NCBI GenBank assembly: GCA_035575095.1
Contig: DATLYF010000104.1
Location: 1 to 37,486 of the forward strand
Length of the DNA: 37,486 nucleotides
Direction of reading: 5' to 3'
Origin: DATLYF01 sp035575095
GTDB lineage: Bacteria > Pseudomonadota > Gammaproteobacteria > Competibacterales > Competibacteraceae
Within the stretch, counting starts at the first letter, position 1. The number at the start of each line of letters is the position of its first letter. The position numbers were made by a program, and so were the translations under genes. The notes beneath the pieces are model-generated. The model was not told the DNA's origin and searched no databases. It was given only the letters and a program-made list of their open reading frames with translations. Positions 17,901-25,185 of this stretch are shown here, piece after piece.

Positions 17901-18679
17901 CGCAGCTAGATCCGCAAAGTTGGCCGCCGCTGCGGATGGAGATCGCGCAGTTGAGCCTCGACGGCGCGGGGCAGAGTCTTGACGCCCAGGGCGAGTGGCT
18001 GGCAGGCGCCGGCCAGCAGCATGCGCGGCTGCAGGCCAGGCTGCGCACCGATTCGCTAGAGCACACCCTGACCGCCCTCGGCTATACCGTCGGCCTGCAG
18101 GGCGGCGCCACCGAGCTCGAGCTCGATGCCGACTGGATCGGCGCGCTCGTGCGCCCCGATCCGGCCACGCTGGAGGGCACGCTCAAGGTGCGCATCGGCA
18201 AGGGCCAGTTGCAGGAGATCGAACCCGGCGTCGGGCGCATGCTGGGACTGTTCAGCCTCACCAGCCTGCCCCGACGGCTGCGCCTGGATTTCAGCGACCT
18301 GTTCCAGGAGGGCCTGGCCTTTGACCGCATCGAGGGCCGGCTGCGCTTGCAGGACGGTCAGGCCTGGACTGATGACCTGCAGCTGGACGGACCGGCGGCG
18401 CGCATCGATATCCGCGGCCGCATCGGGCTGCTGGCCTACGACTACGACCAGTTCATCACCGTCACCCCCAAGATCAGCGCCTCCCTGCCCATCGCCGGGG
18501 CCATCGCCGGCGGCCCGGCGGTGGGGGCGGTGCTGCTGCTGGCCGAGCGCGCTCTGCAGGATCCGATCAACGCCATGGCGAGCTACCAGTACCGGCTCAC
18601 CGGCACCCGCGACCAGCCCAAGCTGGAGCGGCTGCAGAGCGAGACCCCGCGCAGCGGTGGCGACCCCGATCGGCGCTGA
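14981..18679 (+). CDS. yhdP: YhdP family AsmA-like phospholipid transport protein
   Basis: A 1232-residue envelope protein with one N-terminal transmembrane helix (about residues 12-35) and a very long repetitive beta-rich body typical of the AsmA/YhdP bridge-like family. In E. coli, YhdP helps move phospholipids between inner and outer membranes with TamB and YdbH. The C-terminus shows the conserved pattern LLGLFSLTSLPRRLRLDFSDLF, IDIRGRIGLLAYDYDQ and the P-I-A-G-A glycine-rich stretch near 1170. A short tandem LPGLPGLPP (bases 15710-15735) is a local codon duplication. It starts 18 bp after rng in the conserved rng-yhdP-tldD group. Confidence 0.93.
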   Translation: MRIVLATARHTWRWSLRLAVLLLLLTALAAGVLRLALMFAGDYRAALEHTVSETTDLPIRFAAVELEWSGWSPRLALRGLELRDPRAPDSVLLAAAEAHATLDLPRSLWGGRPYLANIRVHRLELGLEQGTDGALRLLPQALGRPPLPLEGLLSAVASIRALDLDEARLRLYTADGRFTPVQFEGLRASLRGAHGRHRLDLALRLPAGYGGELRGRAEWQGERDLSVWQGSFYLASDALELARLPGLPGLPPFLAGRADIQLWGDWQGLRLQRLDGRLRLDQLGDGGGPLRAEFRGQVQESGWQLAGRLEPGGQAPAARWRLQKTPGASGEWRLEAAGLRLEPLATLASRVPRLGEAVTALQPRGALQELGLRYRPADGALALTARLSGLRLAPWETVPGLAGLDAALRWDGADGRIELDGQRLRLDYPRLFRDPLDFGRLAGVITVQRRSEGWRLASEGLEVTNPDLQGVLRGSVALPTDDPSPRLDLVADYHDLAVERARHYLPARIMGEKLVAWLDRALVSGRGVAGQMVLRGRAADFPFDHDEGLFQASLRLEDAILDYFPQWPRIEQLLAEIVFHNRSFSVRAVDGRILDATLVQVQGGIADLEHGVLELAGQVRGPGAGLLRFVQESPLERRLGPQLAGLRVEGDNRLDLHLTIPFNADPVRVRGRIGFDGGNVTVVPGELRLEAVEGAVDFDQDGLRAEELTLRLAGQPARLSIDAAEDDAPRFSLHGRFSAEELLRGLAPGLAGRLPQGVASGRGDWEVTLRLPEAGRNGAERFTLELRSALQGIALSLPPPLAKAAAERRELGLRLEVSAGQRALLALNYGGELRGLLEFDGDRLKPQLRRGELRLGRGAALLPQRPGLRVLARVPRYAWEGAGGATAWSGGDFTWLSEADILIDELLLAGQRFPAVHLLAEGGADGLALTLDGPALAGRIRLPAQPEQPLAVQLQRLALQRREAEPREGPALAAQLDPQSWPPLRMEIAQLSLDGAGQSLDAQGEWLAGAGQQHARLQARLRTDSLEHTLTALGYTVGLQGGATELELDADWIGALVRPDPATLEGTLKVRIGKGQLQEIEPGVGRMLGLFSLTSLPRRLRLDFSDLFQEGLAFDRIEGRLRLQDGQAWTDDLQLDGPAARIDIRGRIGLLAYDYDQFITVTPKISASLPIAGAIAGGPAVGAVLLLAERALQDPINAMASYQYRLTGTRDQPKLERLQSETPRSGGDPDRR

Positions 18680-18802
18680 GGGCGGCTTGCTGGTGGCCGC
18701 ATCCGGCGTGCTATGCTCGGCCGGGAAGAGCCCGTTGCCGCGGTGGAGGCCGTCGCGGAGGGGCTAAACTTTCCTTACGAACCCCGCTGGAGAATCGCCG
18801 CC

Positions 18803-19627
18803 ATGACCCTGGTCGCCGCCGTGCAAATGGCATCCGGACCCAACGTCAACGCCAACCTGCTGGAGGCCGAGCGGCTCATCGCCAAGGCCGCCGGCGCCGG
18901 GGCACGGCTGGTGGTGCTGCCCGAGAACTTCTACCTGATGGGTCATCAGGAGGCGGACAAGGTGGCCCTCAGGGAGGTGGAGGGGCACGGGCCGCTGCAG
19001 GAGTTCCTGTCACGCCAGGCGGCGCGCCACGGAGTCTGGCTGGTGGGCGGCACCTTGCCGCTGGCGGCCCGCGATCCCCAGCGGGTGCGCGCTGCCTGCC
19101 TGCTGTTCGACGACAAGGGGCAGATGGTGGCGCGCTACGACAAGATCCATCTGTTCGATGTGCACATCGAGGACAGCGGTGAGCAGTTCACCGAATCCGA
19201 GTCCATCGAGCCCGGCGAGCGTATGGTGGTGGTGGACACGCCGTTCGGTCGCCTGGGTCTGGCGATCTGCTACGATCTGCGCTTCCCCGAGCTGTTCCGC
19301 GCCCTGCTCGACGATGGTATGGAACTGCTCGCTCTGCCGGCCGCCTTCACCGCCGCCACCGGCAAGGCCCACTGGGAGATCCTGCTGCGTGCCCGCGCCA
19401 TCGAGAACCTCTGCTATGTGATCGCCTCGGCCCAAGGCGGCTATCACGCCAGCGGCCGCGAGACCCACGGCGACAGCATGATCGTCGACCCCTGGGGGCG
19501 GGTGCTGGACCGCCTGCCGCGCGGCTCCGGCGTGGTGCTGGCTGGTCTCAACCGGCCGCGCCTGGAGACTCTGCGGCGCAACTTCCCGGCGCTCTCGCAC
19601 CGCGCCCTGCGCTGCCGTCTGGACTGA
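18803..19627 (+). CDS. Carbon-nitrogen hydrolase, Nit family (deaminated glutathione amidase-like)
   Basis: A 274-residue nitrilase-superfamily amidase. The catalytic triad is readable: Glu41 in VLPENFYL, Lys114 in RYDKIHLFDV and Cys156 in GLAICYDLRFPEL. The IHLFDV and RFPELF context is characteristic of Nit1/Nit2-like amidases that repair deaminated glutathione, but omega-amidase activity is an alternative. The ATG at 18803 was chosen over an upstream GTG-type start because the family begins with this AAVQMASGPN segment. A 123-bp gap separates it from yhdP, so it may have its own promoter, and tldD follows 13 bp after its stop. Confidence 0.9.
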   Translation: MTLVAAVQMASGPNVNANLLEAERLIAKAAGAGARLVVLPENFYLMGHQEADKVALREVEGHGPLQEFLSRQAARHGVWLVGGTLPLAARDPQRVRAACLLFDDKGQMVARYDKIHLFDVHIEDSGEQFTESESIEPGERMVVVDTPFGRLGLAICYDLRFPELFRALLDDGMELLALPAAFTAATGKAHWEILLRARAIENLCYVIASAQGGYHASGRETHGDSMIVDPWGRVLDRLPRGSGVVLAGLNRPRLETLRRNFPALSHRALRCRLD

Positions 19628-19640
19628 AGCGAAATACCCT

Positions 19641-21086
19641 ATGAGCACTACCGCCCTGGACCTCGCCCGTAACCAGATCCTGGCCCCTGTCGGCCTGGCG
19701 GATGCGGACCTCGACCGTACCCTGGACTGCCTGCTTGGCCACGCCATCGACTATGCCGATCTTTATTTTCAGCTGCGACGCAGCGAATCCTGGTCGCTGG
19801 AGGACGGTCAGGTGCGCAACGCCGGTTTCAGCATCGACCAGGGCGTGGGCGTGCGCGCGGTGAGCGGCGAGCGCACCGGCTTCGCCTACGCTGACGAGAT
19901 CCTGCCGCCGGCGCTGCTCAGCGCCGCCCGTGCCGCCCGCGCCATCGCCCGCCAGGGCGGGAAGGGCACGGTGCCGGCCTGGCGCCCGCTGGTCCCGCAA
20001 CGGCTGTACCCGCCGCTGGACCCGCTTGCCACCCTGGCGGCCGCCGACAAGGTCAGGCTGCTGGAGCGTCTCGACGCCGAGGCGCGGCGCCTCGATCCGC
20101 GCATCTCCCAGGTCATGCTCAGCCTGGTGGCGGTGCACGATACCGTGCTGGTGGCGGCCAGCGACGGCACCCTGGCCGGCGACGTGCGTCCGCTGGTGCG
20201 GCTCAACGTCACCATCATCGTCGACAGCCACGGCCGGCGCGAGCAGGGCAGCGCCGGCGGCGGCGGGCGGGTGGGCTACGAGTTCTTTCTGGAGGGCGAT
20301 CGTGCCCTGGGCTATGTCCGCGAGGCGGTGCGCCAGGCCCTGGTCAACCTGGAGGCGGTGGAGGCCCCGGCCGGCACCATGACTGTGGTGCTGGGGCCGG
20401 GCTGGCCGGGGGTGCTGCTGCACGAGGCCGTCGGCCACGGCCTGGAGGGCGACTTCAACCGCAAGGGTACCTCGGCCTTCGCCGGGCGCATCGGCGAGCG
20501 CGTGGCCGCGCCCGGGGTGACGGTGGTCGACGACGGGACCCTGGCCGGACGGCGCGGCTCTCTCAATGTCGACGACGAGGGCACTCCCACCCAGTGCACC
20601 ACCCTGATCGAGAACGGCATCCTGGTGGGCTATCTGCAGGATAGGCTCAACGCCCGCCTGATGGGCGTCGCCCCGACCGGCAACGGCCGCCGCGAGTCCT
20701 ATGCCCATCTGCCGCTGCCGCGCATGACCAACACCTACATGCTGGCCGGCGCCCACGATCCGGCCGAGATCATCGCCTCGGTGGACAGAGGCTTGTACGC
20801 GGTCAACTTCGGCGGCGGGCAGGTGGATATCACCTCGGGCAAGTTCGTGTTCTCGGCCAGCGAGGCCTATCTCATCGAGCACGGCCGCATCACCTGCCCG
20901 GTCAAGGGCGCGACGCTGATCGGCAACGGTCCGGACGTGCTGACCCGGGTCGCCATGGTAGGCAACGACCTTGCGCTCGATTCTGGCATCGGCACCTGCG
21001 GCAAGGACGGGCAGAGCGTGCCGGTCGGGGTCGGCCAGCCCACCCTGCGGGTGGACGGGCTGACGGTGGGCGGTACCAAAGCCTGA
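19641..21086 (+). CDS. tldD: Metalloprotease TldD
   Basis: Zinc metallopeptidase subunit that with TldE (PmbA) digests unfolded peptides and matures some ribosomally made peptides such as microcin B17. The 481-residue protein contains the HExxxH-type motif HEAVGHGLEGD, with His261 and His266 flanking Glu262. The conserved C-terminal segments NFGGGQVDITSGKFVFSASEA and GMCGKDGQ-like GTCGKDGQSVPVGVGQPTLRV are present. The partner tldE is not in the window; darP, often next to tldE, lies close by on the other strand. Confidence 0.96.
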   Translation: MSTTALDLARNQILAPVGLADADLDRTLDCLLGHAIDYADLYFQLRRSESWSLEDGQVRNAGFSIDQGVGVRAVSGERTGFAYADEILPPALLSAARAARAIARQGGKGTVPAWRPLVPQRLYPPLDPLATLAAADKVRLLERLDAEARRLDPRISQVMLSLVAVHDTVLVAASDGTLAGDVRPLVRLNVTIIVDSHGRREQGSAGGGGRVGYEFFLEGDRALGYVREAVRQALVNLEAVEAPAGTMTVVLGPGWPGVLLHEAVGHGLEGDFNRKGTSAFAGRIGERVAAPGVTVVDDGTLAGRRGSLNVDDEGTPTQCTTLIENGILVGYLQDRLNARLMGVAPTGNGRRESYAHLPLPRMTNTYMLAGAHDPAEIIASVDRGLYAVNFGGGQVDITSGKFVFSASEAYLIEHGRITCPVKGATLIGNGPDVLTRVAMVGNDLALDSGIGTCGKDGQSVPVGVGQPTLRVDGLTVGGTKA

Positions 21087-21096
21087 GGAGCATCCC

Positions 21097-22248
21097 TTGC
21101 CCAAGTTCGACACCTTGAGCGTCCACGCCGGCTATCAGCCCGACGCCACCGGCGCGCTGATGCCACCCATCTATGCCAACTCCACTTTCGCCCAGCGCGC
21201 CCCCGGCGAGCACAGCGGTTTCGAATACGGCCGCAGCCAGAATCCCACCCGCTTCGTCTTCGAGCGGGCGGTGGCCGCCTTGGAAGGGGGGACCCGCGGC
21301 TATGCCTTCGCCTCCGGTCTGGCAGCCATGGCCACGGTTCTGGACCTGCTGCCCCAGGGCAGCCACGTGGTGGCGCTGGACGATCTCTACGGCGGCAGCT
21401 GGCGTCTGTTCGAGCGGGTGCGCAGGCCCAGTGCCGGGCTGGAGGTGAGCTACGTGCCGCCGCAGGATCCGCAGCGCATCCTCGACGCCATCACCCCGCG
21501 TACCCGCATGCTGTGGCTGGAGACCCCCACCAACCCGCTGCTCAAGCTCAGCGATCTGGCCGTGCTGGGCGCCGAGGCACGGCGCCGGGGGATTTTGAGC
21601 GTAGTCGACAACACCTTCGCCTCGCCCTGGCTGCAGCGCCCGCTGGAACATGGCTTCGACTTGGTGCTGCACTCCGCCACCAAGTACCTGAACGGCCATT
21701 CCGATGTCATCGCCGGCGTGGTGGTGGTGGGCGACAACCCGGAACTGGCCGAGCGCCTGGGTTATCTGCAGAACGCCGTGGGCGCTATCCTCGGCCCCTT
21801 CGACAGCTTCCTCGCCGTGCGCGGGCTGCGCACCTTGGGGCTGCGCATGCGTGCCCACTGCGCCAACGCCCTGGCCCTGGCGCAATGGCTGGAGCAGCAG
21901 CCGCAGGTAGAGCGGGTGCTGTATCCGGGGCTGCCGAGCCATCCCCAGCACGCCTTGGCGCGACGGCAGATGTCGGGCGGCTACGGCGGCGTGGTCAGCG
22001 TTTACCTAGCCGGCGATGGCGCCGCCACGCGGCGCTTCCTGCAGAGCGTCAAGGTCTTCACCCTGGCCGAGAGTCTCGGTGGTGTGGAGAGTCTGGTCAA
22101 CCTGCCGGCGCTGATGACCCACGGCTCCCTGCCGGCGGAGCGCCGCGCCGCGCTGGGCATCACCGATAATCTGGTGCGGCTGTCGGTGGGCATCGAGGAT
22201 ATGGAGGATCTGCAGGCGGACCTAGAGCAGGCGTTGGCGACTATCTGA
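21097..22248 (+). CDS. Cystathionine gamma-synthase / beta- or gamma-lyase type PLP enzyme
   Basis: Cys/Met-metabolism PLP-dependent enzyme of 383 residues. The PLP lysine is Lys196 in LHSATKYLNGHSD. The PLP-contacting SGLAAM, LETPTNPLL and DNTFASPWLQRPLEHGFD blocks and the C-terminal ESLGGVESLVNLPALMTH are all present. Sequence motifs alone do not separate MetB from MetC or cystathionine gamma-lyase. It starts with TTG ten bases after tldD; the GAGG just before that codon supports it. Its end overlaps the convergent darP by 8 bp. tldD followed by a trans-sulfuration gene is not an order I recognise. Confidence 0.85.
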   Translation: MPKFDTLSVHAGYQPDATGALMPPIYANSTFAQRAPGEHSGFEYGRSQNPTRFVFERAVAALEGGTRGYAFASGLAAMATVLDLLPQGSHVVALDDLYGGSWRLFERVRRPSAGLEVSYVPPQDPQRILDAITPRTRMLWLETPTNPLLKLSDLAVLGAEARRRGILSVVDNTFASPWLQRPLEHGFDLVLHSATKYLNGHSDVIAGVVVVGDNPELAERLGYLQNAVGAILGPFDSFLAVRGLRTLGLRMRAHCANALALAQWLEQQPQVERVLYPGLPSHPQHALARRQMSGGYGGVVSVYLAGDGAATRRFLQSVKVFTLAESLGGVESLVNLPALMTHGSLPAERRAALGITDNLVRLSVGIEDMEDLQADLEQALATI

Positions 22249-22774
22249 TTTCGCCGCCGATGAGCTCCCGCAGATAGCGAAACAGCGCCCGCCGCGCCGC
22301 CGGCGGCTTGCCCTGGTCGCGCTCCTTGCGGGCGTTGCGGGCCAGCTGACGGATGCGCTGCACGTCGGCCGCGGGGTGCTCGGCCAGCAACGCCTCCAGC
22401 GTCCGCGCCTCGTCCTCCAGCAGCGCCGCGGTGAGCTGCTCCAGCCGGTGCAGCCGGCGCTTGGCGGCGGCGCTGCTCGCCTCCAGGGCCGCGAGTGCTG
22501 CGCGGATCGGCTCGGCGTCGATGCGTCGCATCAGCTTGCCGATGTACTGCAACTGGCGTCGGCGCGCGCCGAAGGACGTGATGGTGCGGGCCGCGTGCAC
22601 CGCCTCGGCCAGTTCCTCGGGCAGGGGCAGGCGGGTCAATTCGCTGTCCTTGAGCGCCACCAGGCGCTCGCCCAGGGCCTGCAGGGCCTCGGCTTCGCGC
22701 TTCAACTGGCCGCGACTGGGAGCGCGCGCCTCCTCCGGCCAGTCGGCTTGGTGTTCGAAATCATGATCGGACAT
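22241..22774 (-). CDS. darP: Dual-action ribosomal maturation protein DarP (YjgA, DUF615)
   Basis: A 177-residue highly charged helical protein of the DUF615/YjgA family that associates with 50S precursors and promotes peptidyl-transferase-centre maturation. Family hallmarks visible are SRGQLKREAEALQALGERLVAL, LPEELAEAVHAAR, RRRQLQYIGKLMR and a basic C-terminal tail around KERDQGKPPAARRALFRYLREL. Two ATGs are possible; 22774 is preferred because GGGA lies 7 nt upstream, while the one ending at 22780 would sit directly against it. It starts 2 nt after the stop of the membrane gene, suggesting coupled translation. Confidence 0.94.
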   Translation of the reverse strand: MSDHDFEHQADWPEEARAPSRGQLKREAEALQALGERLVALKDSELTRLPLPEELAEAVHAARTITSFGARRRQLQYIGKLMRRIDAEPIRAALAALEASSAAAKRRLHRLEQLTAALLEDEARTLEALLAEHPAADVQRIRQLARNARKERDQGKPPAARRALFRYLRELIGGEIR

Positions 22775-22776
22775 GG

Positions 22777-23238
22777 TCATTCCCGGGATGATGGAGCGGG
22801 CGGCGATTCTGCCGCGGCAGGACGGAGTAGGGCAGCCAGCGGCACCACGGCCATGCTTGCCAGCCACAGCCAGAAGCCGATGGCCAGAGCCTGCAGCTGC
22901 TGGTGGTTGCCGCCGCTGATGTCGGCCGGCAGGGGCGTGTGGAACAGCCGCAGGGTATCGGTGGCGACGACGAGCGCCAGCCCGGCGCACAGCGCCGCCC
23001 CGCGCCGGCGGCGCAGCAGCAGCAGAGTCCAGGCCAGCCACAGCAGGGGATTGGCGAGCCAGGCGAACTGCAGCACCAGCACGCCCAGCCAGCCCAGCGC
23101 CAGGAGGTTGAGGCCGCGCGCCACCTGCGGGCCGTCGGCGCTGGGCACGAATTCCAGGGCGGGGCTGGCGCAGGCCAGCGCATAGAGCAGCAGGCTGAGG
23201 CCGAACACCCAGCCCCGATCGCGCCAGAAAGCCTTCAC
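22777..23238 (-). CDS. Small multi-pass membrane protein of unknown function
   Basis: I do not recognise this 153-residue protein. It has about four to five hydrophobic segments (approximately residues 10-28, 43-60, 62-76, 81-98 and 116-138), with a basic RRRRG loop near 76-80 that should face the cytoplasm by the positive-inside rule. It starts with GTG overlapping the dusA stop (GTGA) and ends against the darP start, so it is the middle gene of a tight dusA-membrane protein-darP unit. No catalytic motif is visible. It is a genuine gene judging from the coupling and the coherent hydrophobicity. Confidence 0.75.
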   Translation of the reverse strand: MKAFWRDRGWVFGLSLLLYALACASPALEFVPSADGPQVARGLNLLALGWLGVLVLQFAWLANPLLWLAWTLLLLRRRRGAALCAGLALVVATDTLRLFHTPLPADISGGNHQQLQALAIGFWLWLASMAVVPLAALLRPAAAESPPAPSSRE

Positions 23239-24221
23239 ACCGGTGCGTCCATCTCGGCCGGTATGCGCGCCAGCGCCGCCTCGATCACCGCGACGCCAGC
23301 GCCCGGGCGATGGGCGTGCTCGCTCAAATGGCGACGCCAGGCGCGCGCCCCGGGCAGCCCCTGGAACAGGCCGAGGATATGGCGGGTGACATGGGCCAGC
23401 CGTCCGCCCTGGGCCAGGTGCCGTTCCACATACGGCAGCAGCGCGCGCACCACCTCATGGCGGCTGCGTGGCGGGCGCGGATCGCCGTAAAGGCGGCGAT
23501 CGGCCTCGGCCAGCACGCGGTAAGGATCGTGGTAGGCGGCGCGGCCGATCATCACCCCATCGACATGCCGGAGCTGGGCCTGCGCCTGATCCAGATCCAG
23601 GATGCCGCCGTTGATGATGATTTCCAGCTCCGGGAAATCGCGCTTCAATTGATGCACCACCTCGTAGCGCAGCGGCGGGAGCTCGCGATTCTCCTTGGGG
23701 CTCAAGCCCTGTAGCCAGGCTTTACGAGCGTGGACGATCAGCGTCTCCAGCCCGGCCCGGCGCAGGCAGTCGACGAAGTGGCAGAGCTCCGCGTAGGAAT
23801 CTCGCTCGTCGATGCCGATGCGGCATTTCACCGTCACCGGTATGGACACCGCCGCGCGCATCGCCGCCACACACTCTGCCACCCGCTGCGGCTCGGCCAT
23901 CAGGCAGGCGCCGAAGCGGCCTTCCTGCACCCGGTCGGAGGGGCAGCCGACGTTGAGGTTGAGCTCGTCATAGCCGCACTCCGCGGCGATCCGGGCGCAG
24001 GCGGCCAGCTCAGCGGGTTCGCAGCCGCCCAGTTGCAGCGCCACCGGGTGCTCGTCCGGGTGAAAGGCGAGCAGGCGTTCGCGGTCGCCATGGAGCACAG
24101 CAGCGCTGGTGACCATCTCGGTGTAGAGCAGGGTGTGGCGGCTGAGCAGACGATGGAAGAACCGGCAGTGGCGATCGGTCCAGTCCATCATCGGCGCCAC
24201 GGACAGGCGGCGGGACAGCAC
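23235..24221 (-). CDS. dusA: tRNA-dihydrouridine(20/20a) synthase DusA
   Basis: FMN-dependent enzyme that reduces uridine to dihydrouridine in the tRNA D-loop. The 328-residue product opens with LSVAPMMDWTDRHCRFFHRLLSRHTLLYTEMVTS, characteristic of DusA, and carries the active-site cysteine in NVGCPSDRV plus the FMN-binding VKCRIGID and INGGI segments. HARKAWLQGLSPKENRE is also diagnostic. The GTG ending at 24221 is chosen because GGAG sits 5 nt upstream and gives the family's N-terminus; longer in-frame extensions run into decayed DNA. The ribosome-binding site lies inside a 14-bp inverted repeat with the preceding LysR remnant. Confidence 0.95.
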   Translation of the reverse strand: MLSRRLSVAPMMDWTDRHCRFFHRLLSRHTLLYTEMVTSAAVLHGDRERLLAFHPDEHPVALQLGGCEPAELAACARIAAECGYDELNLNVGCPSDRVQEGRFGACLMAEPQRVAECVAAMRAAVSIPVTVKCRIGIDERDSYAELCHFVDCLRRAGLETLIVHARKAWLQGLSPKENRELPPLRYEVVHQLKRDFPELEIIINGGILDLDQAQAQLRHVDGVMIGRAAYHDPYRVLAEADRRLYGDPRPPRSRHEVVRALLPYVERHLAQGGRLAHVTRHILGLFQGLPGARAWRRHLSEHAHRPGAGVAVIEAALARIPAEMDAPV

Positions 24222-24305
24222 GGGCGCTCCAGGCTTGTGATCAAAGGGCTGAAAGATAAAGAAAAACGGCGCCGGAGTCCATGCCGGCCTCAGCCTGGAG
24301 CGCCC
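24222..24305. repeat. 14-bp perfect inverted repeat covering the dusA ribosome-binding site
   Basis: Bases 24222-24235 (gggcgctccaggct) and 24292-24305 (agcctggagcgccc) are exact reverse complements, separated by 56 bp. On the minus strand the first arm met is the end of the LysR remnant, including its last codons; the second contains the GGAG that serves as the dusA ribosome-binding site, just before the GTG. In a transcript reading through from upstream the two would form a strong stem that occludes dusA initiation. Whether such a transcript exists is unknown. Confidence 0.5.
24262..24288 (-). terminator. Possible Rho-independent terminator after the LysR remnant
   Basis: On the minus strand a short GC-rich stem (GCCGG, 8-nt loop, CCGGC) spans 24288-24271 and is followed within four bases by a run of five Ts (TTTTTC). 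It lies between the LysR remnant stop and the dusA start. The stem is short, so this is tentative. If functional, it would terminate read-through from the old regulator and leave dusA to its own promoter in the AT-rich stretch at 24236-24270. Confidence 0.3.
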
Positions 24306-24418
24306 TCTAGCGTCGGCCAGTCGCGCGCTGCCACCTCCACCAGATACTCCCAGAGCACGTGGATGCGGGCGCTGCGCCGTAGACCGGAGTGGGTGAGCAG
24401 CCACAGATCGCTGGCTCG
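24290..24418 (-). pseudogene. 3' remnant of a LysR-type transcriptional regulator
   Basis: Reading the minus strand, 42 codons ending in TGA give RASDLWLLTHSGLRRSARIH and a continuation VLWEYLVEVAARDWPTL. This matches the well-known C-terminal pattern of LysR effector domains (LWLLTHxDLRxTARVRALxDFL). There is no start codon, an in-frame TAG lies directly upstream (24419-24421), and no DNA-binding domain is found in the 150 bp beyond it. The rest of the gene has therefore been deleted or scrambled. The remainder of the gap, 24422-24568, shows no gene and probably holds the promoter of the next gene. Confidence 0.65.
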
Positions 24419-24568
24419 CTAAGGGCTGGCCGCCTGATACCGGGTCAGCCTGAGCGACCGACGTCTCGCCCTCTACTACGTGCGCCCCATGTGGCATAGA
24501 GGACGGCCGCTTGCCAGGACCCGGCGCCTGCGCCACCCTGAGCGTTTCCTGAGTCACGAGGAACGTAC

Positions 24569-25150
24569 ATGAAGCGCATCTGTGTCTACTGCGGCGCCAA
24601 CACCGGGCATGATCCGCGCTACACTGCGGCGGCACGTGCCCTGGGCCGCACTCTGGCCGAGCATGGCCTGGGACTGGTCTATGGCGGCGGCCGGGTCGGG
24701 CTGATGGGGGTGGTCGCCGATGCCGCCCTGGCCGCCGGCGGCGAGGTCATCGGGGTGATTCCCGAGCTGCTGATGCGCAAGGAGGTTGGCCATCGGGACA
24801 TCACCGAGCTGTACGAGGTAGCCACCATGCACGAGCGCAAGGCACTTATGGTCGAGCTGGCCGACGCCTTCATCGCGCTGCCCGGCGGGCTCGGTACCCT
24901 GGACGAGCTGTTCGAGATCCTCACCTGGGGCCAGCTCGGCCTGCATGGCAAGCCGGTGGGGCTGCTCAACGTCAACGGCTTTTTCGACGGCCTCAAGAGC
25001 TATCTCGACCACGCCATGGGTCAGGGCTTCATCAAGCCCGCCCACCGCGCCATGCTGCTGGAAGCCGAGGAGCCGGCGGCACTGCTGGAGCGCTTCGCCG
25101 CGTATCGGGCGCCGCAACTGGGCAAGTGGGGCACGCTGCAGGATGCGTAA
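24569..25150 (+). CDS. LOG family (TIGR00730) nucleoside 5'-monophosphate phosphoribohydrolase
   Basis: Rossmann-fold protein of 193 residues that in characterised homologues cleaves the base from nucleoside monophosphates (cytokinin riboside monophosphates in plants and Corynebacterium; purine monophosphates in E. coli PpnN-like enzymes). Features are VYCGANTG at the N-terminus, GGGRVGLMG, the catalytic pair region MHERKALM and the signature PGGLGTLDE at residues 105-113. GAGG lies 7 nt before the ATG. It is monocistronic here, converging on the alpha/beta hydrolase gene with a 35-bp gap. The physiological substrate is not determinable from sequence. Confidence 0.92.
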   Translation: MKRICVYCGANTGHDPRYTAAARALGRTLAEHGLGLVYGGGRVGLMGVVADAALAAGGEVIGVIPELLMRKEVGHRDITELYEVATMHERKALMVELADAFIALPGGLGTLDELFEILTWGQLGLHGKPVGLLNVNGFFDGLKSYLDHAMGQGFIKPAHRAMLLEAEEPAALLERFAAYRAPQLGKWGTLQDA

Positions 25151-25185
25151 CACCCGGCTCACTGGCACATTATGTATATCCTCCC

